DNA of 64,000 nt, taken from contig CM055108.1 of assembly GCA_029204225.1 (NCBI GenBank), forward strand, positions 25,119,803 to 25,183,802, read 5' to 3'. Shown piece after piece: positions 39,801 to 52,615 of the stretch. How positions within the stretch are numbered: position 1 is the first letter of the stretch; each line of letters begins with the position of its first letter. Under the pieces are notes generated by a model. That model had not been told where the DNA came from. It did no database searches and saw only the letters and a list, made by a program, of their open reading frames with translations. The DNA comes from Diphasiastrum complanatum. Taxonomy: Eukaryota > Streptophyta > Lycopodiopsida > Lycopodiales > Lycopodiaceae. Made by a program: the position numbers and the translations under genes.

Positions 39801-40740
39801 GGATCTATAAACACGAATCAAGCACCAAGGATTGCACTTAGATTAGATTGCTAGAATTCTAGACAACAATTATAGCTTTTTTCCATCAAGATTGGCAATT
39901 GCCTTTGAACACCACAATCAAATTAGCACTTGTTGATTCTCATGGCCTCTCACACATGTGGACAATATAGAACTCATATCAGGTTCAGACCAATTTATTA
40001 GACACAAAATATTACATTCATCTACTTGTAAGAGCAAAATTGTCAAAATCACCATCAATCTTGATTCTCTCAAAGTGTATGTACAAATGAGCTCCAAACC
40101 AATATTAAGTGAGCTTGATCTGAGATGAGGTCTTAGTCCACTTAGGGTGGCCCCTAACCCCAGAATTTAATGCCCTTGATCTAGCAAATTAGGCTCGAGA
40201 TGTCTCAAGTTAAAGTGGCTCATCTTGGAGGTGGCCAACCTCTTCAAAAAAATTTGGCCTTGATTAAGCACAAATTATGGCCATCAATGGTGACTTGATT
40301 TATCATAATATACTCCTAATTATGAACTCATGTGGAGGACACTTGGCTATCCATCATGATGCCACATGGCATAGATTTAGATGCTAGATTTTAACATTTT
40401 TCACATACTTTGGTCAAGCTCTACATCTAATGTAGTGAATTACTACTCTTATCAAGCTTTTCAATGGAACTATTGCATATACCTAATCCGAATAAACATT
40501 GATCATCATTGTCATTTATTCCACTCTCTGATTGTGTTTACAATAATGTACACATATTTTTTTTGTCTCAATGTGTATCATGGCTTTTTTCGAATTAAAA
40601 GCTTAAGTCCTTTATGTCAATACAATACTTTATAATCTCTTGACTGTGTACACATGTAGGAGCAGTGTGTCATGCATGTGCCACATAACGACACACGTGT
40701 TGGGACTTGGTCTCGTTGACAACAGCCTTGCCATGCAGGA
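39801..40740. other. No feature identified
   Basis: No motif-bearing frame, inverted end or RNA gene was recognised. Confidence 0.45.
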
Positions 40741-40760
40741 CTGCCTTAAAGAGTAACCAC

Positions 40761-40900
<140 letters not shown>

Positions 40901-41025
40901 TGTGTGTCTTTTGAATATATATTGGTGATTTTCTTGTTTCTCTATGAAGTTAGTCTTGGATTTTGTGCTCACGTTGTTTGATAGCATAACTGACCCATAT
41001 CAAATCATGTCAATGGTATCATAGC

Positions 41026-41640
41026 AGGTTGTTAGGTTGAAGTTATGCTACAACTGAATTTTTGGTAAAGGAATTCGGAGGGCCGATAAGGCTGTGTTTG
41101 TGACGATGGAGCGAGATTAAGAAAGCTGATTATAGCCTTTAATCTTAAGTGATTGGAAAAGAGATGATAGAGTGAGTTGAGCGATTCTCCGAGTTGATTT
41201 ATGTGGCAACAAAAAGAGGATTAATTTTGCGCATGGAGAAGAAATAAACAATCTCTCAGATTTTGTCATGGAAAGAGCAATCGTTTCTAGCGAAATCTTC
41301 TTCGAATCACATGTCGTCAGTCCCATGAAAATGGGAGGAGCACGCAAAATCTGCCAAGAAATATATGAGGATAAGGCTAAGAACTATTCTAAAAGGGTTT
41401 GTGGCCAAATTAGTAGTCCTTAAGAAAACCACATTGTTTGCAATCAGTTCTCAACCAAAATCAGATTCTAAAGTTGCAAAATGTGTATTCCTCCAGGGCG
41501 CACTTGATGGTAGCATTCAATTGCAACAAAAACAATAAAAAAACAAAAAAGTATATATTGTGTGTCGTTTGTGTAGTATAGAGGTTCGTCGCTAGGAGCG
41601 GCAACCTCGCCTCAATCTGCATAGCACATGAAAAGAGAAG
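41026..41640. other. No gene identified
   Basis: This stretch follows a degenerate primer-site-like motif. It may be decayed retroelement leader or gag, but no domain could be recognised. Confidence 0.4.
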
Positions 41641-42260
41641 GGGAGAGAGAGATAGAGAGAGATAAACAAATCAAAGTTCCTCTTGACAAGTCAAGACCAA
41701 AACCTTTTAAATTCCTTTATTCATAGACCAACAAGGAAAGACATTATACAGTACTAAATAAAGCACCGTAAAGCATAACATATTTCAAGACATCCAGCTG
41801 GTACCTGATACCATCCCACCACACAAAACCGTGCAAGTTAGCACAGTGAGGAAGACAGGTGTCAACGTTGAATGTCAATTGTTATGTGTCAGTTGTTATC
41901 CATGTGCAAAAAGCGTGTAACTTAACTAATCAGCGTGCAATGTAAATAGAGTTTTTTAGTGTAATCTTTCCTTACAGAAAGTTGTTTATAGCGATAGGCC
42001 AAACCATATCGATACTGTATCAGGACGAGTGCCATGCTGATCAATTTGCCGATTTTTGGTCCATATCTTTTACTAATATGTATAACACATTATGCATTTG
42101 AAAATAAGCTATGAAAATGTGTAGCAAAATGCAAACATATAAGTAGTTTGGACCAATACATGAAGTTTGGGGCAAATCCATGCCATACCAACATTCGTAC
42201 CTATAAACAGATAATGTACAATTCTCGTAACTTCTTGAGCAAATCCATGCTATACAAGAG
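41641..42260 (-). repeat. Dispersed repeat, copy A
   Basis: Homologous to copy B (42943-43470) and copy C (53440-53989, opposite strand). Shared blocks include gttcctcttgacaa, a ttattcat block (minus-strand ATGAATAAAG), accatcccac, gaggaagacaggtgtca, agcgataggcca and ggacgagtgccat. Read on the minus strand, the copy ends in AATAAAGG, then about 40 bp, then a CT-rich run (41641-41664). Confidence 0.8.
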
Positions 42261-42505
42261 TCCCCACAAGCTAACTTATCATTCTATGACTATCATGCAA
42301 ACAATTCTGACCAGCGATAGTTTCTAAAAGGAAAGTAACCAAGGCAAACATTCTTGCTAGCAGCGATGGCATGCGCATATTCTTCACGCATAAATCCATA
42401 AAACATGCTACAATAGCAGCGATGCAGTGCAGTGATCTTTATGCTATCATTCCTCTAATAGTAGCATATCCATAGCAAGTGTAGATAGATAGCAAGGCGA
42501 CTTAC

Positions 42506-42555
42506 CAGTGATATCCGGAGGTAAATCTTCAATCGTTGGAATATATGCACCAATA
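42506..42555 (-). other. Exon-like 50-bp segment (unassigned)
   Basis: On the minus strand, an acceptor TTTGTAG precedes and a strong donor G|GTAAGT follows a 50-nt open segment encoding IGAYIPTIEDLPPDIT. No neighbouring exons could be joined. It lies just beyond dispersed-repeat copy A. It may be a captured gene fragment or chance. Confidence 0.25.
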
Positions 42556-42834
42556 CTACAAAGCTTGTTTTGCCAGAAGAAGGAGAAGGGAAGAGAGAGA
42601 GCGTGAGGAAGGCAAAAGAACCGTGTCACCTTCATATAGGTGACACCCATCTAAACAAGTGTAGAAGAAGCCATCGATCGTGTCCGTAGGATGGTATATA
42701 GGCGATCTTGACCGTTGAGGTAGCATTAAATGCATTTGGAGGTTTAAAAAACTTCTCACCAAAAGCCATAAAGGGCCATATGGCTTGTAAAGCAATGAAA
42801 ACCAAAATGAGTAAAGTAGCATTGGGCACCATTC

Positions 42835-44102
<1,268 letters not shown>

Positions 44103-44139
44103 ACCCACCAACCTTCTCATAGTTAGTAAATCCCTCCGG

Positions 44140-44176
44140 GGGCAGTTAGCTCCACGTAAGAGATAGCTAACTGCCC
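44140..44176 (-). other. 12-bp perfect inverted repeat (hairpin)
   Basis: GGGCAGTTAGCT (44140-44151) and its exact complement AGCTAACTGCCC (44165-44176) are separated by 13 nt. The hairpin overlaps the 3' end of the Penelope-like reading frame and lies 38 bp from the (CT)n array. Confidence 0.85.
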
Positions 44177-45966
44177 GCCAAGAGACAGTCAACATCATGT
44201 GGTAGAGAGTAGGACAATCCTGAAAAAGAATCAGTGCGAAGTAACTTATTGATGATAATACATAGTTTATCCCTCATAAAGCCGTTCTTTTGGAAAGCAT
44301 CAACCAGAATTCCGACCTCATTGATGAAAGTATCTTGTTTGTTGCAACAGTACATTGTAGCAATGACCTGTGAAACAATAACTTTATATAAATTATAGAT
44401 TGGTCTCTTCGAAGCTAGATGTATATACTGTAAAAAAGGAAAAGGTAATTTTCTTCTTTTGTCAAACTTAGAAAGCTGTGTCATACCGAACTTTTGATCA
44501 AAGGCAATGGTGATATTTAGAACGTTGGTCACAATACCCTCAAGCATTTTTCTTTCTAGAAAGTCCAAGGGGTAAATCCAAAAAGGGTTGTCAGGAGTTC
44601 TCAATTGTGTTTTGTCCATGAAAAGTTCAATGTATGGGTTATTGATGAAACATGTGTCATCAATGTATCTAAAAGAATGTAAAAAATTATTTATAAAAGT
44701 GGTAAGGCATAGTCTGGCGAGTCTCTTAATAAATTGACATTCAAAGAAGGATAGGTACCAATTACACCAGGTGGGTGAGCATGAAAAATCCATGGGTACA
44801 CGTATTTGTTTTCAGGTTTTATTCCCTAGTCTGACAATACAATTATCGATCAGGAAATCATTCCATTGTAAGAGTAGTTTTATATCAAGAGTGTGCTAGT
44901 TGTCTAATAGTTTTTTGCCCCATGACCATTTAAATATTTCACATGTATGATTTCATTTGTAGTACAATAGATCATGTTTGGAATGTTTGAAAGCATATTT
45001 AATGGCTTTTTTCATAATAGTTTTTAGTCCATCCGAACCATCTAAGGGTATATTCTCGTAGCATTTTGAAATATCTGCAACCCATACATAGGTGATCAAG
45101 GATGGTAGATTTAGATAAAAGTCCATAGATGACTCACATTGCCAATGTAACATAGTGTCTACTCTTAGGATACTCTTGTATGTATGTGTCTTAAGGCTTG
45201 CACCTTCCATGAGGAACGATGACAACATACCAAGAGCTCCTGTGAGAAATTTGGCAAGTTTAGTAAAACAACAATCGTGAGCATTGGTAATCCATCTAAA
45301 TGAATCCTTGTGAGCTTTAAAAGTGCAAAGGAGGTAAGGTAGAGAATCATTTTCCAAGAATATTTCTGGTAAAAATTTAGCAGTAATGTTTGATATATAA
45401 GCAAGGGAATCCTCAACAGAGTTAGATAATTCATTTGGAAAAGCTGTAAAATCTGGACTATTGAGTCTTTGTATGGCCAGTTTTCATGCAAAGAATTTAC
45501 ACATAAAGCATGGGTTGTGTTGTGCTTTATCAATCCATTAACGTAATGAAGCCATTTACCCTTTAAAATAAAGCTTAGTGTAGTATTTTGCAGAAAACAA
45601 CATGTTTTACTTTTGTAGTTTCGTCCATAGAGGCATTAGAAGGTAAAAATTCCATAAGTCTAAGCCAACCGTCATAAATTTCGGAAGCAACCTCATTCAC
45701 ATTAGTTTGCCTTAAAGTAATATGGTTTAGGCCTTTTTCCAAAGATTTTCGTAAAAGAGTACTTTTGATGATATTACAGTTTGTACATATGACATGACCA
45801 AATTTTTTTGATATGAAGTTTTTGAAACATTTAAAAGTATGACAATGACATGAATGCAGGTTATCTACATCAAATTCACAAAAGACGTTATAAGGGAAAT
45901 ACCATTCGCATTTTACACTTGGTAGGTATGACCAACCAAAGGTAATATCAAAATATACCTCTGTCT
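44167..45966 (-). mobile_element. Penelope-like retroelement (reverse transcriptase pseudogene)
   Basis: Minus-strand frames give, in order: a Cys/His region, HSCHCHTF at about 45838-45861; GHVICTNCNIIKSTLLRK with LEKGLNHI at about 45730-45805; RT motif VADISKCYENIPLDG near 45060; MDFSCSPTWCN near 44760-44790; the catalytic RYIDD near 44655-44670; RTPDNPFWIYPLDFLERK near 44560-44615; and a C-terminal block KFDKRRKLPFPFLQYIH, SKRPIYNLYKVIVSQV. Placement in the Penelope-like family rests on the CxC..GHV..LR.L..KG region, the YIDD form of motif C and the FWIYPLD block. These recall the Chlamys/Naiad-type lineage known from green algae and other eukaryotes. Stops near 44900-44960 and 45590 and frame changes near 44800 and 45360 make it inactive. 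No GIY-YIG endonuclease was recognised on either side. Confidence 0.8.
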
Positions 45967-46099
45967 AGCACTAATAATGCTCGTGCTCTCAGACTCGGCT
46001 CTCAACTTCATCTCTGCTGGAAGCCCTTTTGAGTGGAGAGGTTCTGCATCGACACCTCGGGGCATAGTATTAGCTAACATTATCCTCACCTATAGTGTT

Positions 46100-47866
46100 G
46101 CAGGTCCCACTGCATTGCTTCAAATTTGACATGTGCTTTTTGGAAAGGCATGGATCCGTGCTTGCCTACGTAAAGCCAAGAACTTATTGGCTTCGTTTAT
46201 TGGGTGCCTCGGCAAAACTTCAAGTTGCAACAGCTTTTCAGGATAGCCCTACATAACTGAGAGTCTCTTGCTTGTCTTTTTTAGCTTTTCTTTTATCAAG
46301 AGTTTTTCATAGCCGATCTTTCTTCCAATGGCTTCAAATGTGATGATCCTCGTCTTTGCACCCAACGGAATAGGACCTAGGTACGGCTTCATTCCGGATA
46401 TGAACTTATTTCCATACCACTTCTTGATCATCTATGCGTACTGATTGGAAGTAAATGCAGCTCGGAAATAAAGCCTCGCCATCATTAGATGTGCATCTCC
46501 CGTTTGTAAAGGCTGATTAATGTCCAACCTGATGGGTGGTAGTCCTTTATCCCAATAGCACTCTAGCGTCGCAAGAAAGACTATGGATAAGCAATAGTTG
46601 GCACTTTCTTGGACTACGGTATCCGCACTTTCCCTATACGTATATCCAAACTTTAAGAGCGCATCTTGATACTTTACAAAGGTTGAGCTTGAGTCAATTT
46701 CTGGAATTATAGGCCAATTGACTTGTCACTCGGTTGGTTTCGTTTTCTCCCAAGGATCTCTTCTCTTGATTGGCACATAGTAGGGATCAGTCCTTTTCTA
46801 GCTCGGTGCCCTTAGATATTCTTGTAGATGCTCATCGCTATTCAGCAGCATCACAATCGTCCATGAGGGATGTGGTTGTAGGGCGTTCACAAGGTTGCTG
46901 AGTTTTGGATACTCTTCAACCGTCACTTTCTTCCCCCCCCCTTCGCTCTCCCTTCTTGTAGGTCTTCTGAAATCCATCGGACTCTTTGTGATCATCGAAT
47001 TGCCTTTTGGTCTTTTCTATGGATTTCTCTGGCAACTTCCTTGAGTGCCTTGCCAAGTAGTCATCCAATGCGATGGCACTCTTGGTATCAGGAACCTTTG
47101 ATGTAGAACCTCGGGCTTTGATCCAGTGAAGGAAAGTCCCATGGAAGGCTGCGTTGTCTCATCAAGTGGATCTTAACTGAAAGAATTAAAATCGGGTGGT
47201 GAAGGAGGTGAGAATGGTTTACGAGAAGAGGGTGGTGGGTTAGTTATGAGGTTATACTGAGTTGTTGGTGAAACGAATTGTTTTAAAAAATGGTCATCAG
47301 ATTTTAGAGAGGATGTGGTGGATATAGTATGAGAAGTGAATGTGGAGGTGGTCGAATGAGTAAATGGAAAAAATGATGGTTGGTAAGAAGAAAATGGATC
47401 ATAAAAATAAGAAGATGAGTGAGGCAATTGAGTGTAGGTGGAGGAGTCCACAACAGGTTTGTAGAGAGAGCCAGCAGTGGATCCTTGATATGGGATGCCA
47501 AGACCAGCACCTCGTTGGTTGATGGATCGGCTTTGTTCAAGTGCTTCGGCATCATCATTATGGTCATCTTTTTTCTACAATGATATGCCTGTGTCAAGTT
47601 TATAGGACATATTCCAAATGAGATCCATTTGTTGCTTTGACAGGAGATGTTCCTCTTGGATTTTGTCGACGCTTTCCTGGAGTGCTGACATCTTCTTATT
47701 GTTTTCTTCTTCTAAAATCTGTTGGTTCCTCTTTAGGGCTTCATATTTTCGGATCAAGGAGACATACTTCTCCATTTTTGTTGCCGCTCCTGAAGATGGA
47801 ATTGGTACATTGATATCCTCTGGCCTTATTGGTTGCTTAATTGTCATCATCGCATTAGTTAGTCTC
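46100..47866 (-). pseudogene. Unrecognised decayed coding region
   Basis: A mostly open minus-strand region. It starts with MMTIKQPIRPEDINVPIPSS at 47850, then a predicted coiled coil (LIRKYEALKRNQQILEEENN). A Ser/Thr/Pro/Phe-rich segment follows (47173-47451), then a basic region (KKGERRGG, near 46940). The C-terminal part has ALLKFGYTYRESADTVV, MMARLYFRAAFTSNQYA and GAKTRIITFEAIGRKIGYEK. Stops lie at 46726-46728, 46432-46434 and 46249-46251. Organisation (coiled coil, low-complexity linker, conserved C-terminal part) suggests a structural protein of a retroelement or pararetrovirus, but I recognise no family. It ends shortly upstream of the Penelope-like frame on the same strand and starts next to the truncated copia LTR. 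Confidence 0.5.
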
Positions 47867-47916
47867 TTATTTTCCTTGAGTCAAGAGATCTAACCGACGT
47901 TCAAACTAGTCTATAT

Positions 47917-48702
47917 GAAAACTGGAAATATATGCGTGAATGTGATAGACAATCAGATAATCAGACAGATGACTGAAAACTTTGATCAGGAAAACGATTT
48001 TTTATAATTCTGAGTCTGAATCAATATACATTTCTTGGTGCCTTGTGGTATCTCTCTTACGAAGAGTACGTAAGTGCGCAAGTGCATAAGTAAATAAGTC
48101 AGTTTGAGTCTAAGTCTGAGCTTGAATATGAGAGTGTGTCTTATTACTATAAGTGCACATGTATTTATATTGTTACAGGATAAGTCCTTTAGCCTTTTTC
48201 CTTCTGTAACTGAATCTATTCATTTTGATGGTTGATATTCAACAACATTCTGGTTTCTCAGAGTCAAAAGATTCGTGAAAGATTCTCAAATGATTTTTGA
48301 ATGATTTTATGTTCATGACGGATTTGCTGTTCTCGAAAGATTCGTGACAACATTTTGTTCATGACAGCATCTTTGATAGTTTCTGCTTCATGACAGTCTT
48401 CTTGAACTTTTGAGACAAATTCGCGAATATTTTGAGTTCGCGATAATTTTGAGCTTCGAGCTTCAAGTTTGAACAAGAAATTGTTCGCGACAGTTTCACG
48501 ACAGTTATTTGTTCGAGTTTTGTGTTCAAGCTTCTCAATTTCACGAATTGTTCGAGTTCATGTTTCAAGCTTCTCAATTTCGCGATTTTTTTGAGTTTGT
48601 GTTTCGCAAACTGTTCGATTTTCGAGTTTCTTAACCTTTTTCAATTTGAGTACTCTGCACTTTGTTGGTAGAACTGAGACTTGTCAGTTGAGGTGTTCTA
48701 CA
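47917..48702 (-). repeat. Copia 3' LTR (end truncated)
   Basis: On the minus strand it starts TGTAGAACACC at 48702 after the purine tract. It contains AT-rich short repeats of the type cgcgaa/ttcgcg. Homology to the other LTR stops at 47917. Confidence 0.88.
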
Positions 48703-49060
48703 GCTCCCTCTCAAAGTGGGCAGTTGGATTAACCCCAATCTTCTTCGCTGCTTCTTGAACAAAGCTTTACTGAGTGGCTTTGTAAAGATATCAGTTGTCA
48801 TTTCCTCTGTAGGTATGAAGACTGTCTTCAGTATCTTCTTTTCAACTAAGTCCCGAATAACATGATACTTGATAGCTATATGTTTTGTTTTCGAATGAAA
48901 CACAAGATCTTTTGTAAGATAGATAGCTGAAGTGTTATCCATTTGTAAGACATAAGGTTTAGAAATAGTTTGATCAAATCCTTCTAACATCTATTTAATC
49001 CAGATCAGCTCATTTGCCATCTTAGCTGCTGCTACATATTCGGCCTCACAAGAAGATTGA
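48631..49060 (-). pseudogene. Copia RNase H
   Basis: It encodes SSCEAEYVAAAKMANELIW, then LQMDNTSAIYLTKDLVFHSK, KHIAIKYHVIRD and DIFTKPLSKALF, which are the standard copia RNase H blocks. A TAG after WIK (near 48991) interrupts it. The frame runs through the polypurine tract into the LTR. Confidence 0.9.
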
Positions 49061-49061
49061 G

Positions 49062-50950
49062 CTACCGTTGTTTGCTTCTTCCTTTGTATCTGATGTTTTC
49101 TCCATCAGGACCTGTTTTGATCTTGTAGATCCACTTGCATTTGACTGGTTTCCTTCCATCAGGTATAGGTGCAAGTGTCCATACATTGTTCTTATACATG
49201 GATGACATTTCGTCCTCCATTGCTTGAATCCAACGATCTTTATTTGGTCCGTCAATAGCTTCTTCGAATGTCTGAGGTTCGTTTGTGAAGCCAAAAAATT
49301 CATCATGACCAAACCTTATTGGTGGTTTGCGCTGCCTTTCAGATCTTCTCATAGTCTGTATAGGTCTCGAATTCAAAATCGCATCTTAAGGTTCGACCTG
49401 TTCTGCTTGAATTCGATCTGGTATTTCGATTCTTTCAGGTTCTCGAAATTGAACTCCCTTTGAATCACTATTGTGTCCGGATGGTAATTCTTCTTCATCA
49501 TCTGCTTGCTTTACTTCTGTAGATGGTAACTCATAATAACTCTTGAGAATTTCATAGCCGACTAAATTACTGTCTGCTATGTACTTTGACTCATCAAATT
49601 TTACATCTCGTACAACTTTTACTTTTCCAGTTTCGGGTATGTAAACTCGATCATATGAAGAATGCAACTCGAATTCTACCAGAAAACCTTGTTATGCTTT
49701 TTCATCAAGTTTCTTCCTCAATTTGTCTGGTATGTGCATATAAACTGCACATCCAAATGTCCGAACATGAGCCAGCTTTGGCTTCGACTTCCACCATACT
49801 TCATGAGGAGTTTTATCCGGCATTCTTGATTCTAGAATTTGATTCTAAAGATAGTTTGACGTAGCTACTACTTTCACCCATAACTCTTTTGGTGCTTTTG
49901 CATGAGCCATCATACACCTTGCAGCTTCAAAAAGTGTACGATTTTTTTGTTCAGCTATTCCATTGTGCTGAAGTGTGTATGATGCTGTCTTTGTATGCAT
50001 AATAACTCAATCAGTACAGAAAGCTTTGAATTCGTTGGAAATGTACTCACCTCCACGATATGTGCGAATTTGCTTCAACTTGCTGCCTGTCTGCTTCTCA
50101 GCCCAATTCGTATACTCAACGAATTTCTCGAAAGCTTTTGATTTTGTACAAATAAAGTATACTACAGCAAACTTGCTGAAGTCATCAATAAATGTTATAA
50201 AGTATTTTGCATCACCCAATGGCAACACTCCAAATGGTCCACAAATATCTGAATGCACAATTTCCAGTACCTTGGTTGCTTTATAAACATCTTTATTGAA
50301 AGGTGTTTGAGACATTTTGCCTTTAAGACAGAATTTGCAAGTAGTTTGAATACCTCGACTTTCGATTTCGACTCCTTCAATTCTCTGATTTTTGTTGGCT
50401 TGGTACAGGGCTTCCATGTTCATGTGACATATCCTCTTGTGCCACAGAATATCTGTTGATTCCCGAGTTTGATTAGCTTGTTCAACTCTAGTTTGGATGC
50501 TCAAGTGATACAAATTACCATTTCTATTGCCTTTAGCAACCAGGTTATCAAAATCTTCATCGAACAATATACAAGAGTTTCTTGTGAAGGTTACTGACAT
50601 TCCTGTGTCAACTATCTTAGTTACAGATAGAAGATCTTTATCAAGAGTAGGAACATAGAGAACTTCCTCCAGTTTCTTTTCACCCTAATTCGTGTCTAGC
50701 CATAGTACACCAGTTCCGTTAACTGTATGCTTAGAACCGTCTCCAAGTATAATAAATCATGAATAATTTGTCTTCTTATACTCAGACAATATTTGTTTCG
50801 AGGAAACAAAATGTGAGGTGGCTCCCAAATCAAGAACTACTTGTCGAATTTGCGAATTTGATGAACAACATAAATCTTCAGAAACATATCTACTGTGACA
50901 AAATTAGAATCTAAAAGTTCGCTTCGATTCTGCTCCTTTTTGTTCCTGGG
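49062..50950 (-). pseudogene. Copia protease, integrase and RT N-terminus
   Basis: The protease motif LDLGATSHFV (near 50835) replaces the usual D-S-G-A. The integrase follows with LWHKRICHMN and CKFCLKGKMSQ (zinc-binding region), then HSDICGPFG, FITFIDDFSKFAVVY and RGGEYISNEF. The Asp usually found in RTDRGGE is Tyr here. NGIAEQKNRTLFEAARCMMAH and the tail DKTPHEVWWKSKPKLAHVR complete it. The RT opening (DRWIQAMEDEMSSMYKNNVW, CKWIYKIK) ends at the deletion. Several single stops break the frame. Confidence 0.9.
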
Positions 50951-51808
50951 ATTTTGATAACAGTTTACTGCTGCATGACCCCATTTATGACAATGAATAC
51001 ATTCAATCTTTGAATTTAACCAACACTTGTCTTCTGTATGACCTGATTTTCTACATTTGTTGTAGATCTTCTTTTCACCAGAATCTTTCTGCTACTTTCC
51101 AGATTGTTGATCATTTGTCTTGGATTCGTCTGAACGATTTTCATTCTTCTTAGATGACTCCCTCTTAGACTTAAACTTCTTTGAAGATTTATTCTTCTGA
51201 GTGAAAAGAGCTTTTTCGGAATCACCATTATCATCATAGTGTTCGCGTGCTCCATCTATCGAATCTTTTTGAAGTGTCATTGTCGAATCTTTTGCCAGTA
51301 AAGTTTGAGTTGTGTGGAATGACCTGGGTAGGGCATGAAGAAAATAACTATGCTGCTTTTCCTTTGAGATCGCATTTTCGGTGCCAGAATTTTGCAAAGA
51401 AATAGACAAATCGTTTATTTTTTGTATGAATGTGGTCAGGTCTTTGTCGTCCCATTGTAGGTAAGTCAATTGGTCTTCCAAGAATATGACTTGATTAGGA
51501 GATTGAGTCTCATTCTTGGTTTGTAGTTCTTCCCACAATTCTTTCGCATTTGAAGTCGATGAAAGATCTAGCATTATGTTGTCATGCACTGAGGACGCAA
51601 TAATTGCTATAGCTTTGTCATTTTTCTCCATCTATTCATGAAGTTCCTTGCCAAGAACAATTGGCTTATCTTCTGATGGTTCTACCCATTGTCAAAGACC
51701 TTCGCCCTTCAGTACGAGTGAAGTTTTTAACTTCCAGACTAAATAGTTCGAACCTTCTGCATCCAAGATCGTACTGATCTTAGACTGAATGCTGCTGATC
51801 GAAGACAT
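50951..51808 (-). pseudogene. Copia gag
   Basis: It starts at ATG 51808 (MSSISSIQSKISTILDAEGS), followed by the copia gag core (ELWEELQTKNETQ, FLEDQLTYLQW). A Lys/Ser-rich stretch leads to two zinc knuckles. The first has lost its first Cys; the second, CIHCHKWGHAAVNC (50960-51001), is intact. Stops at 51692-51694 and 51632-51634 stand where Trp is expected. Confidence 0.88.
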
Positions 51809-51877
51809 CTTCCAATCTTTCGATTTGGCTATTGATGGGTATAAGGCTGTTTAATTTCACTGTATATCACTATATTT

Positions 51878-51889
51878 GCTCTGATACCA
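51878..51889 (-). other. Copia primer binding site
   Basis: TGGTATCAGAGC on the minus strand lies one base from the LTR end at 51891. Confidence 0.9.
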
Positions 51890-51890
51890 C

Positions 51891-52615
51891 TGTAGGAAAG
51901 GTTCTGCGATTTTTTCCTCAGAGAACGCGATTAGAGTTTGAAACATCACACCAATATCAGCGTTTTAATCATGCCTAAATCTGATCTATGTACTAATAGA
52001 GCAGTTCTATTATGATTAAATTATGCGTGCGAAAATATGGGTGCGAAAACTGGAAATATATGCGCGAATGTGATAGACAATTAGATAATCAGACAAACGA
52101 TTGAAAAATTTGATCAGAAAATGAATTTTTCTAATTTTGAGTCTGAATCAATATACATTTCTTGGTGCCTTGTGGTATCTCTCTTACAAAAAGTATGTAA
52201 GTGCGCAAGTGCATAAGTAAATAAGTCAGTCTGAGTCTAAGTCTGAGCTTGAATCTGAGAGTGTGTCTTATCACTATAAGTGCACATGTATTTATATTGT
52301 TACAGGATAAGTCCTTTGGACTTTTTCCTTTTGTAACAGAATCCATTCGTTTTGACGGTTGATATTCAACAACGTTCTGGTTTCTCAGAGTCGAAAGATT
52401 CTCAAAAGATTCACGATTGATTCTCAAAAGATTTTCAAATGATTCTCGAATGATTCTCTGTCCATGACAAATTTGTTGTTCTCGAAAGATTCCCGACAAC
52501 ATTTTGTTCGCGATAGTATCTTTGACAGTTTCTGCTTCGCGACAATCTTCTTGATCTTTTGAGACAAATTCGCGAATATTTTGAGTTCGCGATAATTTCG
52601 AGCTTCGAGCTTCAA
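51891..52615 (-). repeat. Copia 5' LTR (start truncated)
   Basis: Ends TTTCCTACA next to the primer site. Homology to the other LTR stops at 52615, where unrelated sequence begins. Confidence 0.88.

Larger units (their letters stand above)
47917..52615 (-). mobile_element. Ty1/copia element with RT core deleted and both LTRs truncated
   Basis: Minus-strand copia element. The 5' LTR (51891-52615) and the 3' LTR (47917-48702) share about 47917-48470 and 52041-52615. The primer site TGGTATCAGAGC is at 51878-51889 and a purine tract (TTTGAGAGGGAGC) at 48703-48715. The intact LTR would start TGTAGAACACC and end TTTCCTACA; the 3' LTR lacks its end and the 5' LTR its beginning, so no target duplication is visible. 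Gag, protease, integrase and RNase H are present, but the RT jumps from IRYKG near 49075 to the RNase H motif KKQTTVAQSS, which removes the catalytic Y.DD region. Confidence 0.93.

Noticed and set aside
44103-44170. Hammerhead ribozyme at the Penelope-like 3' end
   Set aside because: The conserved core CTGATGA..GAAA is absent; only a simple hairpin is present.
46100-47866. Direct assignment of the unrecognised region to a plant pararetrovirus
   Set aside because: Layout is suggestive, but no movement-protein, coat-protein or RT motif of that family could be identified.
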